Source: JAEUIZ01 sp046155605 (lineage in GTDB: Bacteria > Planctomycetota > Phycisphaerae > Phycisphaerales > UBA1924). From it: DNA of 59,807 nucleotides. Under the pieces are notes generated by a model. It worked only from the letters and a program-made list of their open reading frames with translations. It had not been told where the DNA came from and did not search any database. The position numbers were made by a program, and so were the translations under genes. The stretch is from contig JBJXFQ010000096.1 in NCBI GenBank assembly GCA_046155605.1, positions 1 to 59,807 of the forward strand. Direction: 5' to 3'. This document shows, piece by piece, positions 15,531 through 24,605 of this stretch (its first letter is position 1; the number at the start of each line of letters is the position of its first letter).

Positions 15531-16724
15531 TCACCCCTTGAACACCGTCCCGATATCCAGTTTCAGCACCCGCATCGCGCTGAGCACCGCCGAGACCACG
15601 CAGACCATCAGCACCACCACGCCCGCGAACAGCAGCGTCCACGGCGTGAGCGCGTAGGGCATGGCCTCGACGTTGACGGTCGATCCGACCAGCGCCGAGG
15701 CACCGACGCCCATGCCGAAGCCCGTCGCCCCTGAGAAGAGCGCCTGCACCGCCACGATGGCGAGGATGAGCGAGGTCGAAGCGCCGAGGGTCTTGAACGT
15801 GACGTAGTACCGCGCGTTGTCGACGGTGAAGAGGTAGAGCAGCAGCGAACTGACGGAGACGCCGACGATGACGGCGATTCCGATCATCAGCGCGATGCGG
15901 GCGACCACGCCGGTGGTGCGAACGTAGTACCAGTAGGTGTCCGCGGCGAACTCGGCCGAGGTGCGTGCGCGCAAGCCGGTCTCTGTCTCGATGCGGCGTG
16001 CGACGGCGGTCGCGTCCTGCGATTCGGCCGGGGCGGCGAGCACGAACGACATCAAGTTCCGCTGCCGAGGCGTCACAAAGAGCGCGCGGCTGTAGGTCGT
16101 GTACACCACCGGCTTGGCGAGAAACCGCGGCGTGAGGCGCGCCACCCCCACCACCACCAGCCGATGGTCGTTGGCCAGCATCTCGTCGCCCGCGCGCATC
16201 GGGCGGGTCGGAGCGTCGAGGTGCGGCGGGTTCCAGCCTTCGTGCCGCTGCGGACGCTCATCGATCGTCCGCAGCAACCCGCCCGCCGACGAGGAATCGA
16301 TGATGACGGCATCCGAGCCCTTGAGGGCATCGAGGCTGCCGGAGACGAGATCGCGCGGCGCGCCGATCAGCGTCGCGTCATCGACGCCGATCAGCAGGAT
16401 CGGTTTGAGCGCGCCGCTCGGCAGGCGGACGCGGGTGCTGCCCGTGTAGAGCGGGACGGCCCAGGCCACGCCCGCCACCCCGCGGACTCGCGTCAGCGCT
16501 GTGGGCGGCATGCCCGCCGGCTCGTCGACATATTCGACCGCCGGATCCATGATCCAAATTCTGGCCTCGGGGATATCGGTGACCAAGGCGTAACTACGCC
16601 GCATCATGCCGCTGAACATCGAGAGCATGTGCGTGATCAGGAATGTGCAGAGGAGGACGCCGAGCACGACCCCGAGCCATCGGGCGGTCTGGCCCATGAG
16701 CATTCGCAGGCCGAGGCGGATCAC
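15531..16724 (-). CDS. FtsX/MacB-type ABC permease, orphan
   Basis: 397 residues from a GTG at 16722-16724, chosen because it places the first basic turn and helix (GQTARWLGVVLGVLLCTFLI) at the N-terminus and avoids the divergent methyltransferase gene; no Shine-Dalgarno is clear. One N-terminal helix, a periplasmic domain of about 240 residues, then three C-terminal helices (GIAVIVGVSVSSLLLYLFTV, ILAIVAVQALFSGATGFGMG, LLFAGVVVLMVCVVSAVLSA) ending MRVLKLDIGTVFKG. This is the FtsX/MacB/DevC permease layout. No ATPase gene is adjacent, so its partner is elsewhere. Confidence 0.8.
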   Translation of the reverse strand: MIRLGLRMLMGQTARWLGVVLGVLLCTFLITHMLSMFSGMMRRSYALVTDIPEARIWIMDPAVEYVDEPAGMPPTALTRVRGVAGVAWAVPLYTGSTRVRLPSGALKPILLIGVDDATLIGAPRDLVSGSLDALKGSDAVIIDSSSAGGLLRTIDERPQRHEGWNPPHLDAPTRPMRAGDEMLANDHRLVVVGVARLTPRFLAKPVVYTTYSRALFVTPRQRNLMSFVLAAPAESQDATAVARRIETETGLRARTSAEFAADTYWYYVRTTGVVARIALMIGIAVIVGVSVSSLLLYLFTVDNARYYVTFKTLGASTSLILAIVAVQALFSGATGFGMGVGASALVGSTVNVEAMPYALTPWTLLFAGVVVLMVCVVSAVLSAMRVLKLDIGTVFKG

Positions 16725-16810
16725 TCGGCAATCGTATGCGAATCGCCGCGTGACGCTTCGAGACGAGGGAGCGCCCGCGGCGGCACGGCCCGGCCAATGA
16801 TCCGGCTCGC

Positions 16811-17809
16811 GTGACTCGAATCGCCCACGACACCCTCGCACGCCTCGAACGTTGGCACTTCGCACGCGCCGCGAAACACGGCACCATCGACGGTTTGATC
16901 GAGCGCTCGCTGCGGAACGCGGCGCGGCACTGGGCCCGGGCCGAGATGCCCCTCGCCATCCCCATCCTCCAGGCTTTGCTCGTGCATCGCCAGCGGTTCT
17001 GGACGAAGGCGGGGACCGCCGAATCGCGCGGCGTGTGGGATGGCTGTCGCGTCCGCCTCGACCTCTCCGACTTCTACCAGCGCTGGGCCTACTTCCTCGG
17101 GCGCTATCACGAGGAAACGACGCTCCGCGCGATGCGCCGGTTGCTGCGCCCGGGCGACTGTTTCATCGACGGCGGCGCGAACGTCGGGCTCGTCACGCTG
17201 ATGGCGGCCCGGCTCGTGGGCAGCGGCGGCAGCGTTCACGCCTTTGAGCCGCATCCTGATTTGAGCGCGCGCGTGCGATGGCACGTCGAAGCCAACGGGC
17301 TCGGGCATGTCGTGGTGCATGAGGCGGCGCTGAGCGATGCGCCGGGCGCGGCCACGCTCGCGTCGCCCGACCCGTGGAACACCGGTGCCGGCACCTGCGC
17401 GACCGTGCCCGATCGGTATGGAAGCGCGCCGCGGCCCAGGCACGCGGTGGCGTGCGTCACGGGCGATGCCGTGCTGGCCGATCTGCCCGCACGAACGCCG
17501 CTGGCGATCAAGTTGGATGTCGAGGGATTCGAGTTGAGGGCGTTGCGCGGACTGGACAGCGCGGTGCGAGATCGGAGGCCGCTGGTCATCACCGAAGTGA
17601 ACGAGGAGATGCTCCGGGCCGCGGGCGCGTCGGCCGAAGGGCTCGTCGCGCACATGACGGAGCGCGGCTACACGGGCTACGACATGCGCCCGGCGCGTCG
17701 CGGCATGCGGTGGACGGGCATCGAGTTGGTGCCGGTGCGGCAGGACCGGCCGCTCCCGCACGACATCGCCTGGGTTCATCCCCAGAGCGAGTTCGCGCGA
17801 CGATTGTGA
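16811..17809 (+). CDS. FkbM-family methyltransferase
   Basis: 332 residues from a GTG. The SAM-binding motif is FIDGGANVGLVTLMAARLVG, followed by GSVHAFEPHPDLSARVRWHV, and LAIKLDVEGFELRALRGLDS, the FkbM signature in which the acidic residue follows a buried lysine. The last 60 residues form the usual C-terminal sheet (YTGYDMRPARRGMRWTGIEL). FkbM enzymes O-methylate sugars or polyketide hydroxyls; the substrate is not deducible. N-terminal residues 1-100 are helical and unlike the core. It is divergent from the permease and converges on the DinB gene. Confidence 0.85.
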   Translation: MTRIAHDTLARLERWHFARAAKHGTIDGLIERSLRNAARHWARAEMPLAIPILQALLVHRQRFWTKAGTAESRGVWDGCRVRLDLSDFYQRWAYFLGRYHEETTLRAMRRLLRPGDCFIDGGANVGLVTLMAARLVGSGGSVHAFEPHPDLSARVRWHVEANGLGHVVVHEAALSDAPGAATLASPDPWNTGAGTCATVPDRYGSAPRPRHAVACVTGDAVLADLPARTPLAIKLDVEGFELRALRGLDSAVRDRRPLVITEVNEEMLRAAGASAEGLVAHMTERGYTGYDMRPARRGMRWTGIELVPVRQDRPLPHDIAWVHPQSEFARRL

Positions 17810-17893
17810 GGCAAGTGGCGGCACGATCATGCACGGCCTCATGAGCGACGGCGGCTCGCGCGGGCCTTCGGCGCGTGAGGTCGGCACCGCGCT

Positions 17894-18418
17894 TCACGCC
17901 GGCACGGCGCGGATCATCCCCATCAACTCGTGAACTCGCGCGAGGTGATAGTCGTCGTGCTCGGCGGTGAAATACGCGAGGTCCACCACTCGCATCGGCA
18001 TCTTCAGCCGCGGGTGCATCCCCGCATCGTCAAGCCGGGCGGGATCCCAGGCCTCGAGCCGATCGACGAGCCTCGCTCGCCCCGCGCGAAACTCCGCGAG
18101 GACGTCGGCAATCGGCCGCGCGTTGTGGTTCGATTCCCACGTCCGCCGATTCAGCACATCCGCCGCGCGAAGCACGGCCACGCGCGCGGCAAGTTCGACC
18201 AGGCGCGACAGATGCAGGTCTTCGAGGTCGGTCAGGTGCGCGATGTTCTCCTGGATCGACCAGGTATCGCCGAAGCGCCGGCGGAGGTCGCCGTCGCCCA
18301 GGCCGCGGACTCTCTCTTCGATTCGCGCGGGCGTGCCGCGGAGGCGTTCGATGAGGTAGGCCATCCGCGAGGCGGGGATATCGAAGCGAAAGGTGCGATC
18401 AAACCACTTCTCACGCAT
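17894..18418 (-). CDS. DinB-family protein
   Basis: 174 residues of the DinB/YfiT four-helix bundle, which binds a metal through three histidines and often acts as a thiol-dependent transferase or hydrolase. The helix-start pattern WSIQENIAHLTDLEDLHLSR supplies the first His, and YFTAEHDDYHLARVHELMGM the other two (His-x3-His spacing). RLRGTPARIEERVRGLGDGD at the N-terminus is the typical first helix. It ends the minus-strand run that includes the amidohydrolase 37 bases upstream. Substrate unknown. Confidence 0.82.
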   Translation of the reverse strand: MREKWFDRTFRFDIPASRMAYLIERLRGTPARIEERVRGLGDGDLRRRFGDTWSIQENIAHLTDLEDLHLSRLVELAARVAVLRAADVLNRRTWESNHNARPIADVLAEFRAGRARLVDRLEAWDPARLDDAGMHPRLKMPMRVVDLAYFTAEHDDYHLARVHELMGMIRAVPA

Positions 18419-18455
18419 GGCGACCTTTCCTCGCGCGTGGCGGCGCGAACGAGGC

Positions 18456-19802
18456 CTACTTCGCGACTCCTCGAACCACCGACCCGCCGCGCATCACAAA
18501 AGTGACTCGCTCAAACTCCGTCGCGTCCGTCAGTGGGTCGCCGCGCACGGCGATGACATCCGCCTGCTTGCCCGGCTCGATCGTCCCGATCTCGCGTTCA
18601 AGCCCGCAGAGCGCCGCGGCGTTGATCGTGGCGGCGACGATGCAGTCCGCCGGGCTCATGCCGGCCTGCACCATGAGCGCGAACTCGCGGGCATTGAGCC
18701 CATGCGTCGAGACGCCCGAATCCGTGCCGAAAGCGACCTTGACGCCCGACTTGATCGAGCGCGAGAAGTTCGTCATGCGGGCCGGCCCGGCCTCGAGCGC
18801 CTTCCTCGCCACCACGTCGATGTAATATCCTGGCTTCCTCGCGTTCTCTGTCACCGTCGCGCTCGCCAGCAGCGTCGGCACCATCCATGTGCCCTTCTCC
18901 TTGAACAGCCGCAGCGACTCGTCGTCGATGAACGTGGCGTGCTCGATGGAATCGACACCGGCACGGAGCGCCGCGTTGATGCCGTCGGTCCCGTGCGCGT
19001 GGGCCGCGACCTTACGCCCCATGGCGTGAGCGGCGACGACGATGGCCCGTAGTTCGTCCTCGGTGAAGTGCAACGCCAGGCCCGCGCCGGAGCGCGAGAG
19101 CACCCCGCCCGTCGCGGTGATCTTGATCACATCCGCCCCGCGCTTGATCTGCGCCCGCACGGCCTTCATGCACTCGTCAGGCCCGTCGGCCACGCCCTCC
19201 TCCGGCCCCGGAACGCCGAAGACATCGGCGCGGTAGCCGTTGGTCGGATCGGCGTGGCCCCCGGTGATCGCCACCGACTTGCCCGCGGCGATGATGCGCG
19301 GACCGACCACGTCCCCGCGCGCGATCGCATCACGCAGCGCGAAGATCGCCTCGGCCTCGGCCCCGAGATCGCGAACCGTCGTGAACCCGGCGTCGAGCGT
19401 CCGCTTCGCGTAGACCACCCCGCGCATCGCCTTGTCGCTCGCCGTCTCGGTCACCGCCTTGAGCGCCGTATCGGGCGAGAACTCCATCGTCAGATGCACA
19501 TGGCAGTCGATCAGCCCCGGGAGCACGAAACTGTCCCGCAGGTCAACCTCGCTGATCGTCGCGCCGGCCGTGCGCTCCTTGGACAGGTCCGGGCCGCCAA
19601 AACCATCGACCACGCGATCGACCTTATCGTTTCGAACCACCAGCGTTGCGTCGGCCCGCGGCGGCTTCCCGGGCACGTCCAGCAGCCGCCCGCATCGCAC
19701 GAGCACATAGCGGTCGGGCTTGGGGGACTCTTGCGCCAGCGCGGGCAGGCCGCCGAGCCCAGTCAATGCCGCCGTGACGATGCGAGAAACGATCGTTTGC
19801 AT
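18456..19802 (-). CDS. Secreted amidohydrolase (imidazolonepropionase-like)
   Basis: 448 residues with a signal peptide (MQTIVSRIVTAALTGLGGLP, then ALAQ), so an exported metal-dependent hydrolase. The metal motif HVH occurs in LPGLIDCHVHLTMEFSP; further ligands are in VAAHAHGTDGINAAL and VDSIEHATFI, and the catalytic Asp in FGTDSGVSTHG. C-terminal GTIEPGKQADVIAVRGDPL is the conserved return to the small beta domain. Members cleave cyclic amides, dipeptides ending in proline, or lactams; the substrate here cannot be told. It sits between fabG and the DinB gene on the same strand. Confidence 0.88.
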   Translation of the reverse strand: MQTIVSRIVTAALTGLGGLPALAQESPKPDRYVLVRCGRLLDVPGKPPRADATLVVRNDKVDRVVDGFGGPDLSKERTAGATISEVDLRDSFVLPGLIDCHVHLTMEFSPDTALKAVTETASDKAMRGVVYAKRTLDAGFTTVRDLGAEAEAIFALRDAIARGDVVGPRIIAAGKSVAITGGHADPTNGYRADVFGVPGPEEGVADGPDECMKAVRAQIKRGADVIKITATGGVLSRSGAGLALHFTEDELRAIVVAAHAMGRKVAAHAHGTDGINAALRAGVDSIEHATFIDDESLRLFKEKGTWMVPTLLASATVTENARKPGYYIDVVARKALEAGPARMTNFSRSIKSGVKVAFGTDSGVSTHGLNAREFALMVQAGMSPADCIVAATINAAALCGLEREIGTIEPGKQADVIAVRGDPLTDATEFERVTFVMRGGSVVRGVAK

Positions 19803-19882
19803 GGAGTCAGCCTATCGCATCGGACCAATCGACGCCCGGCATGGACAATCCCGAGGCAGGGTCATGCCATCCTGACGCCGCC

Positions 19883-20650
19883 TCAGCACATCGTCATGCC
19901 GCCATCGACGCAGAGCACCTGCCCGGTGAGGAACCCGGCCTGATCGCTCGAGACGTAGGCCACCGCCGCGGCGATGTCGTCGGGCTGGCCCAGCCGCTTG
20001 ACCGCCATCAGTTGCAGCACGCCGTCTTTGATCTGCTGCGGCAGGCCGGAGGTCATGTCCGTCTCGATGAACCCCGGCGCGACGAGGTTACACGTCACTC
20101 CCTTGGAGCCCAGTTCCCGCGCGATCGTCTTGGTCAGGCCGATGAGGCCCGCCTTGGCCGCGGCATAGTTCGCCTGGCCCGCGTTCCCGATCACGCCGCT
20201 GGTCGAGCCGATGTTGACGATCCGCCCGAAACGGCCCTTCATCATTGCGCGGGCACCGGCGCGGATCGCCACGAACGCCGACGTGAGGTTCGTCTGGATG
20301 ACCTGGTTCCAATCCTCGTCGGACATGCGAAGCACCAGCCCATCCTTGGTGATGCCCGCGTTGTTGACGAGAATATCGAGCCGACCGAACTCGTCCGCGA
20401 CGGCCTCGACGGCCTTGCCCCACGCCGCGCTGTCGGCGACATCGACCGCCAGCACCGAGGCCGACCCGCCCGACGACTCGATCTGTGATTTCAGGTCATT
20501 GAGCGGAGGGGCGGAGCGGCTGGCGAGCACGACATGTCGGCCGTCTCGCGCAAGCCGCTGGGCGATGGCCTTGCCGATGCCTCGGCTGGCACCGGTGACG
20601 AGCGCGACGCGACGATCGGGTGGGAGGCTGGACAACGCGAACTCCTTCAT
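19883..20650 (-). CDS. fabG: 3-oxoacyl-ACP reductase
   Basis: 255 residues, short-chain dehydrogenase that reduces 3-oxoacyl-ACP with NADPH in fatty acid elongation. Rossmann motif VTGASRGIGKAIAQRLA, NNAGITKDGLVLRM, catalytic Ser in VNIGSTSGVIGN, and Tyr-x3-Lys in ANYAAAKAGLIGLTKTIARE are all present. C-terminal VAAAVAYVSSDQAGFLTGQV, LCVDGGMTM is typical of FabG. It begins 3 bases after the lipoprotein gene and shares the unit with fabD; no acyl carrier protein gene follows, which is unusual for a fab cluster. Confidence 0.93.
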   Translation of the reverse strand: MKEFALSSLPPDRRVALVTGASRGIGKAIAQRLARDGRHVVLASRSAPPLNDLKSQIESSGGSASVLAVDVADSAAWGKAVEAVADEFGRLDILVNNAGITKDGLVLRMSDEDWNQVIQTNLTSAFVAIRAGARAMMKGRFGRIVNIGSTSGVIGNAGQANYAAAKAGLIGLTKTIARELGSKGVTCNLVAPGFIETDMTSGLPQQIKDGVLQLMAVKRLGQPDDIAAAVAYVSSDQAGFLTGQVLCVDGGMTMC

Positions 20651-20653
20651 CGC

Positions 20654-21403
20654 TTACGAGCCGCTGCCGGGTGTGTTGCCGCGACCGGGCTGCGGGCTGC
20701 CCCCGCCGCCGCCCGAGGGCGCGGGCGTGCCGGGCCGGGGCGTCTGGTTGCGTTCGGGGTTGAGCGCCTCGCGGAAGTCGGACTCGCTGACGCCGATGGA
20801 GGTATCGAGCGAGACGCCGTCAAAGTCCGAGGCGCGCGGCTTGGTGTCGGGCTGGCAGAGTTCGTTGCCGAAGACCCACCTGTCGCCCGTGCGAGTCGCC
20901 GACCAAGCGAGCAGCCGCGCCCGCCCCGGCTCCTGGATCGCGAAGCCCACGAGCGAACTCGTCGGCGCGGACTCCGTCGTGTTGCTCAGCGACACCACCC
21001 GGACCTGCCCGATCTCCTTGGTCCCCTCGGCCCAGCCGCCATCGGCCACGAGTTGATCGAGCACGGCCTGCGCGCCGGGCGTGAGCATCGGGCGCATCCC
21101 GGGGGCATCGCCCGCGGCCAGGGCGCTGGCCAACTTGATCACGCCCTCGGCGAGCGACCGATCCGCCGGTGCCTGCGTCTGCGGGAACTGCACCCGTGCA
21201 TCCGCCTTCGCCTGTTGCAGGACCGCGCCGACATCAACAGGATCGGGGATCACCGCCACCGGCTTGGGCGCGGGCGGCGGAGGCGGCGGGGCTTTCTTCT
21301 TCTTCTCGCACCCCGCGAGCACGATGCCCGCGCACGCCGCGACGATCGCGACGCAACGGATCAAGGACTGTGTATTCGGTGACGACTTATTCGGGTTGGT
21401 CAT
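20654..21403 (-). CDS. Lipoprotein lodged between fabD and fabG
   Basis: 249 residues. Signal helix CVAIVAACAGIVLAGC ends in a lipobox LAGC, so it is predicted to be lipid-anchored after cleavage. KKKK and a Pro-rich linker (APPPPPPAPKP) follow, then a globular domain of about 150 residues (GVIKLASALAAGDAPGMRPM; VGFAIQEPGRARLLAWSATR) and a Pro/Gly-rich tail. Its first 17 bases overlap the end of fabD and fabG begins 3 bases after it, so it is firmly part of the fatty acid operon, although nothing in it is enzymatic. Function unknown. Confidence 0.78.
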   Translation of the reverse strand: MTNPNKSSPNTQSLIRCVAIVAACAGIVLAGCEKKKKAPPPPPPAPKPVAVIPDPVDVGAVLQQAKADARVQFPQTQAPADRSLAEGVIKLASALAAGDAPGMRPMLTPGAQAVLDQLVADGGWAEGTKEIGQVRVVSLSNTTESAPTSSLVGFAIQEPGRARLLAWSATRTGDRWVFGNELCQPDTKPRASDFDGVSLDTSIGVSESDFREALNPERNQTPRPGTPAPSGGGGGSPQPGRGNTPGSGS

Positions 21404-22367
21404 GGGAGATCACCTTTGCGGAACGATCGATTCGACGCATCAGGCCGGCGAGCGTTCCGCCGGGGGCCAGTTCGTGGAGTTCGGCCTTGGGCTCGGTCTC
21501 GGAACCAGGATTCGCCAACAGCCAGCGACAGGAATCGGCCCACCGCACCGGGCTCGTGAGTTGCCGCGTCAGCAGGTCGCGGATCGTGGCATCAATTCCT
21601 CGCGAGCCATCGGCGGCGTGCGGGCGGGCCGTCACGTTGGAAACCACCGGGCACCGCGGCTGGCGGATCGGCGTCTTCACCAACGCCTCACGCAGGCGAT
21701 CGGCGGCGGGCACCATCAGCGGCGAATGGAACGCGCCCGCGACAGCCAGTATCGACGAACGCAGCCCGCGCTCCGTCGCCACCTTGGCCGCTCGCTCGCA
21801 GGCCGTCTTGTGGCCCGAGAGAACGACCTGACCCGGCGCGTTGAAGTTGGCGCACACCAGCACCTCACTCCCGCGGGCCGCCGCGCAGACCTCCTCGGCT
21901 TGCGTGTCGTCGGCCCCGATCAGCGCCAGCATCCCGCCCGCCTGGGCCTCCGCCGCGTCCTGCATCGCGCGCCCGCGGAGCGTCACCAGTTCCAAACCCT
22001 CCTCAAAGGTGATCGCGCCGGCGACGTGCAAAGCCGTGTATTCACCCAGGCTCAGGCCCGCCGCCGCGGCCAGATTCGCCTCCCCGTTGCCGAACCCCCA
22101 CTTCGCCAGCAGCCCCTTCCAGCACGCGATGGATGCAACATAGATGGCAGGCTGGGAGATGTTGGTGCGGTTGAGCAACTCGGCGGGACCGGCAAAGCAG
22201 CACTGCGAGAGCGGCACCCCAAGCCGATTGCCCAGGAGCCGGTCGGCCGCCTCGAAGACCGCTCGGGCCTCGGGCGCGCGCTCAAACCAGGCCCGGCCCA
22301 TGCCGACAGCCTGCGCGCCCTGCCCGGGGGCGAGCGCGAGGATGCCTGATGGAGCAATTGCGCTCAT
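21387..22367 (-). CDS. fabD: Malonyl-CoA:ACP transacylase
   Basis: 326 residues. It loads malonyl groups on ACP for fatty acid synthesis. PGQGAQAVGMG is the N-terminal oxyanion loop, GLSLGEYTAL holds the nucleophilic serine (GxSxG), and the catalytic histidine is in AVAGAFHSPLMVPAAD. RGRAMQDAAEAQAGGMLALI is the conserved segment with the malonate-binding arginine. Slightly longer than usual at the C-terminus. It follows the thioredoxin gene by 70 bases and overlaps the lipoprotein. Confidence 0.93.
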   Translation of the reverse strand: MSAIAPSGILALAPGQGAQAVGMGRAWFERAPEARAVFEAADRLLGNRLGVPLSQCCFAGPAELLNRTNISQPAIYVASIACWKGLLAKWGFGNGEANLAAAAGLSLGEYTALHVAGAITFEEGLELVTLRGRAMQDAAEAQAGGMLALIGADDTQAEEVCAAARGSEVLVCANFNAPGQVVLSGHKTACERAAKVATERGLRSSILAVAGAFHSPLMVPAADRLREALVKTPIRQPRCPVVSNVTARPHAADGSRGIDATIRDLLTRQLTSPVRWADSCRWLLANPGSETEPKAELHELAPGGTLAGLMRRIDRSAKVISHDQPE

Positions 22368-22437
22368 GCCGAATCCTAGCAGCGAGTGGCTCCAGGCCGC
22401 GAGAGGCTCGAAGCCGAGATCGTCGCTTCGTCCGCGA

Positions 22438-23007
22438 TCAGTCCCCGTGCCGCTCGCGCAGTTTCGGGCTCAGCCGCACCATCAGATGGACACGCTCGAA
22501 CTCGTCGATCCAATCCTGCGTCGTGGCGGCCAACTCCTGAGGCGGCACCGGCGCGCCAGGAAGCGGGCACGACGGCCCCAATTGCGCGGCCGCGAGGGCA
22601 CGGTACCGCGAGAGCGTTCGGTCGCCCAGGATCGCCAGAAAGTCGTCGTCCTCGTTGGCGAAGATGACCGTCGGGACGCGGAACCCGCCGCAGATCTTGA
22701 CTTGCTCGGCCAGGTCGCGATGCACGTCGCGGTCCACAAATCGCAGGTCGATCGCGCGTGACGCGGCGGCGATGTGGCGGAGGATCGGGCATTGCTGCGC
22801 GCAGTCCCCACACCATGTCCCGCTGAGCACCAGCACGCGGATCGGGCGGATGAACGCGCCAAGCAACTCGCGCTGCGCGGGCGTGAGCGAGACCGCGGCG
22901 TCGATGCGGCCCCAGGCGTCGCGGTGGTGCGGCTTGCCGGTGGCGAGATAGGCGTCATAAGGCAACGCTTGCGCGAAGGCGGCACGGAAAGCCTCGTTGG
23001 TGAGCAT
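22438..23007 (-). CDS. Thioredoxin-family protein with CGDC
   Basis: 189 residues from ATG 23005-23007; a longer reading into the divergent permease gene is spurious. N-terminal 60 residues are helical (LTNEAFRAAFAQALPYDAYL). The thioredoxin fold starts RVLVLSGTWCGDCAQQCPIL, with the CxxC pair and an Asp in the second position, and continues RFVDRDVHRDLAEQVKICGG and FRVPTVIFANEDDD with the cis-Pro. The extra helical N-terminus and C-terminal tail match the bacterial thioredoxin-9-like group of unknown substrates. It heads the run toward fabD. Confidence 0.82.
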   Translation of the reverse strand: MLTNEAFRAAFAQALPYDAYLATGKPHHRDAWGRIDAAVSLTPAQRELLGAFIRPIRVLVLSGTWCGDCAQQCPILRHIAAASRAIDLRFVDRDVHRDLAEQVKICGGFRVPTVIFANEDDDFLAILGDRTLSRYRALAAAQLGPSCPLPGAPVPPQELAATTQDWIDEFERVHLMVRLSPKLRERHGD

Positions 23008-23070
23008 GCGCCACGATAGGCCCTCCAAAGGTGCGGCCAAGACGCGGCGCGGACCGACTATTCTTCGCCG

Positions 23071-24597
23071 ATGTACCAAGCGCTGCTCACGAGGCGATAT
23101 CTGACGAGCAAGGTGATGCCGCTGCTGGCAGCGCTGGCGGTCACGCTCTGCACGGCGATGGTGCTGATCGTCTGGTCGGTGATGGGCGGCTTCCTCGTCA
23201 TGCTCATGGAATCCGGCCGGACGCTCATCGGCGATGTCTCGATCAGTTCGCCCGGCAACGGCTTCGCCCACTATGCCGATCTCATCAAGCGGCTCGAGGC
23301 GGATGAGCGGGTCGAGGCGGCGACGCCGATGATCGAGGGGTATGGGCTGTTGCAGTTGCCGCTCTCGAGTGGGCCGGAGACGGTGGTCATCAAAGGGGTA
23401 GACGGCCCGAGCTTCGAGCGCGTGACGGGATATCGCTCGACGCTGTGGTGGCGGCCGCTGGAGAAGCCGCTGCCCAAGGACGCGAAGGGCGACGACCCGC
23501 GGCTGTCGCCGGATCGCAAGGAAGAGTTCGCGAAGTGGCTCGAGCAGGGGGCCGCGCTCACGTCGCCCTCGAAATCCGGCGAGCCCGTTGGCGCGGTCGT
23601 GCTCGGGGTGGAACTGGGCGGCTACAACAACCGGCAGGTCGAGGGGTGGTATTCGCCGACGTACTTCCTGCCCGGCGATACGGCGACGCTCAGCGTTCTG
23701 CCGCTCGATCGGCGGGGGCGCGTCATCCCCGATCAGGCGACCAAGGTGCTGCCGATCGCGAATCATTTCCGCTCGGGGCTCTATGACATCGATGCCAACA
23801 CCGTCCTCGTTCGCCTCGACGTGCTCCAGAAGCTATTGAAGATGGATGCGACGACGGCGATCGAGCCCGGCGCGCGCGGATCATCGATCACGACGCGCGA
23901 CCCCGCAACCGGACGCGAGACATTCTCACGACCCGCGGCGACGCGGCAGGTGCCGGCACGGATCACGCATGTGCTCGTCCGCGCCAAGCCGGGGACCGAT
24001 TCCGACGCGCTGCGCGAGCGGTGCAAGCAGATCTACCGCGAGTTCGCGCTCGCGCACGACAAGGCCATTGATCCGCCGCCGATGGAGGGCACGGGCGTGC
24101 GGATTCTGACGTGGCGCGACCGCAACATGACGCTGATCGCCGCGGTCGAGAAGGAGACCTATCTCGTCCTTTTCATCTTCGGGATCATCTCGCTCACGGC
24201 GGTCTTCCTCGTCCTGGCGATCTTCTGGGCGATGGTCAGCGAGAAGACCCGCGACATCGGCATCTTGCGGGCCATCGGCGCGGGGCGGCTGGGCGTCGCG
24301 TGGCTCTGGCTGCGTTACGGGCTGGCGATCGGCGTCGTCGGATCACTGCTCGGCGGCACGGCGGCGATCCTCATTATCACCAACATCAACCCGATCCACG
24401 ACTGGATGGGCCGAAATCTGCAACTGACCGTTTGGGACCCGCGCGTGTACTACTTCAACGAGATTCCCAATGACATCGAGCCGCTGAAGGCGACGATCGT
24501 GCTGGTGGGCGGCGTGCTGGCGAGCGTGGCCGGGGCGCTGGTGCCGGCGATCAAGGCGGCGCGGATGGACCCGATCCGCGCCTTGCGATTCGAGTAA
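23071..24597 (+). CDS. LolC/E-like ABC transporter permease
   Basis: 508 residues. One N-terminal helix (VMPLLAALAVTLCTAMVLIV), a large extracytoplasmic domain (about residues 45-360) and an FtsX core of three C-terminal helices (LFIFGIISLTAVFLVLAIFW; RYGLAIGVVGSLLGGTAAIL; TIVLVGGVLASVAGALVPAI), ending AARMDPIRALRFE. The EKTRDIGILRAIGAG coupling loop is the LolC/E/MacB signature. The periplasmic part is longer than in enteric LolC. The ATPase gene begins 8 bases after the stop, so the two form one transporter; the passenger is probably a lipid or lipoprotein, by family. Confidence 0.88.
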   Translation: MYQALLTRRYLTSKVMPLLAALAVTLCTAMVLIVWSVMGGFLVMLMESGRTLIGDVSISSPGNGFAHYADLIKRLEADERVEAATPMIEGYGLLQLPLSSGPETVVIKGVDGPSFERVTGYRSTLWWRPLEKPLPKDAKGDDPRLSPDRKEEFAKWLEQGAALTSPSKSGEPVGAVVLGVELGGYNNRQVEGWYSPTYFLPGDTATLSVLPLDRRGRVIPDQATKVLPIANHFRSGLYDIDANTVLVRLDVLQKLLKMDATTAIEPGARGSSITTRDPATGRETFSRPAATRQVPARITHVLVRAKPGTDSDALRERCKQIYREFALAHDKAIDPPPMEGTGVRILTWRDRNMTLIAAVEKETYLVLFIFGIISLTAVFLVLAIFWAMVSEKTRDIGILRAIGAGRLGVAWLWLRYGLAIGVVGSLLGGTAAILIITNINPIHDWMGRNLQLTVWDPRVYYFNEIPNDIEPLKATIVLVGGVLASVAGALVPAIKAARMDPIRALRFE

Positions 24598-24605
24598 GGA
24601 CTTTC

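Noticed and set aside
22438..23766. A longer reading of the thioredoxin gene through the divergent permease
   Set aside because: The thioredoxin fold is complete from ATG 23005-23007; the extension is Arg/Pro/His-rich and antisense to the permease.
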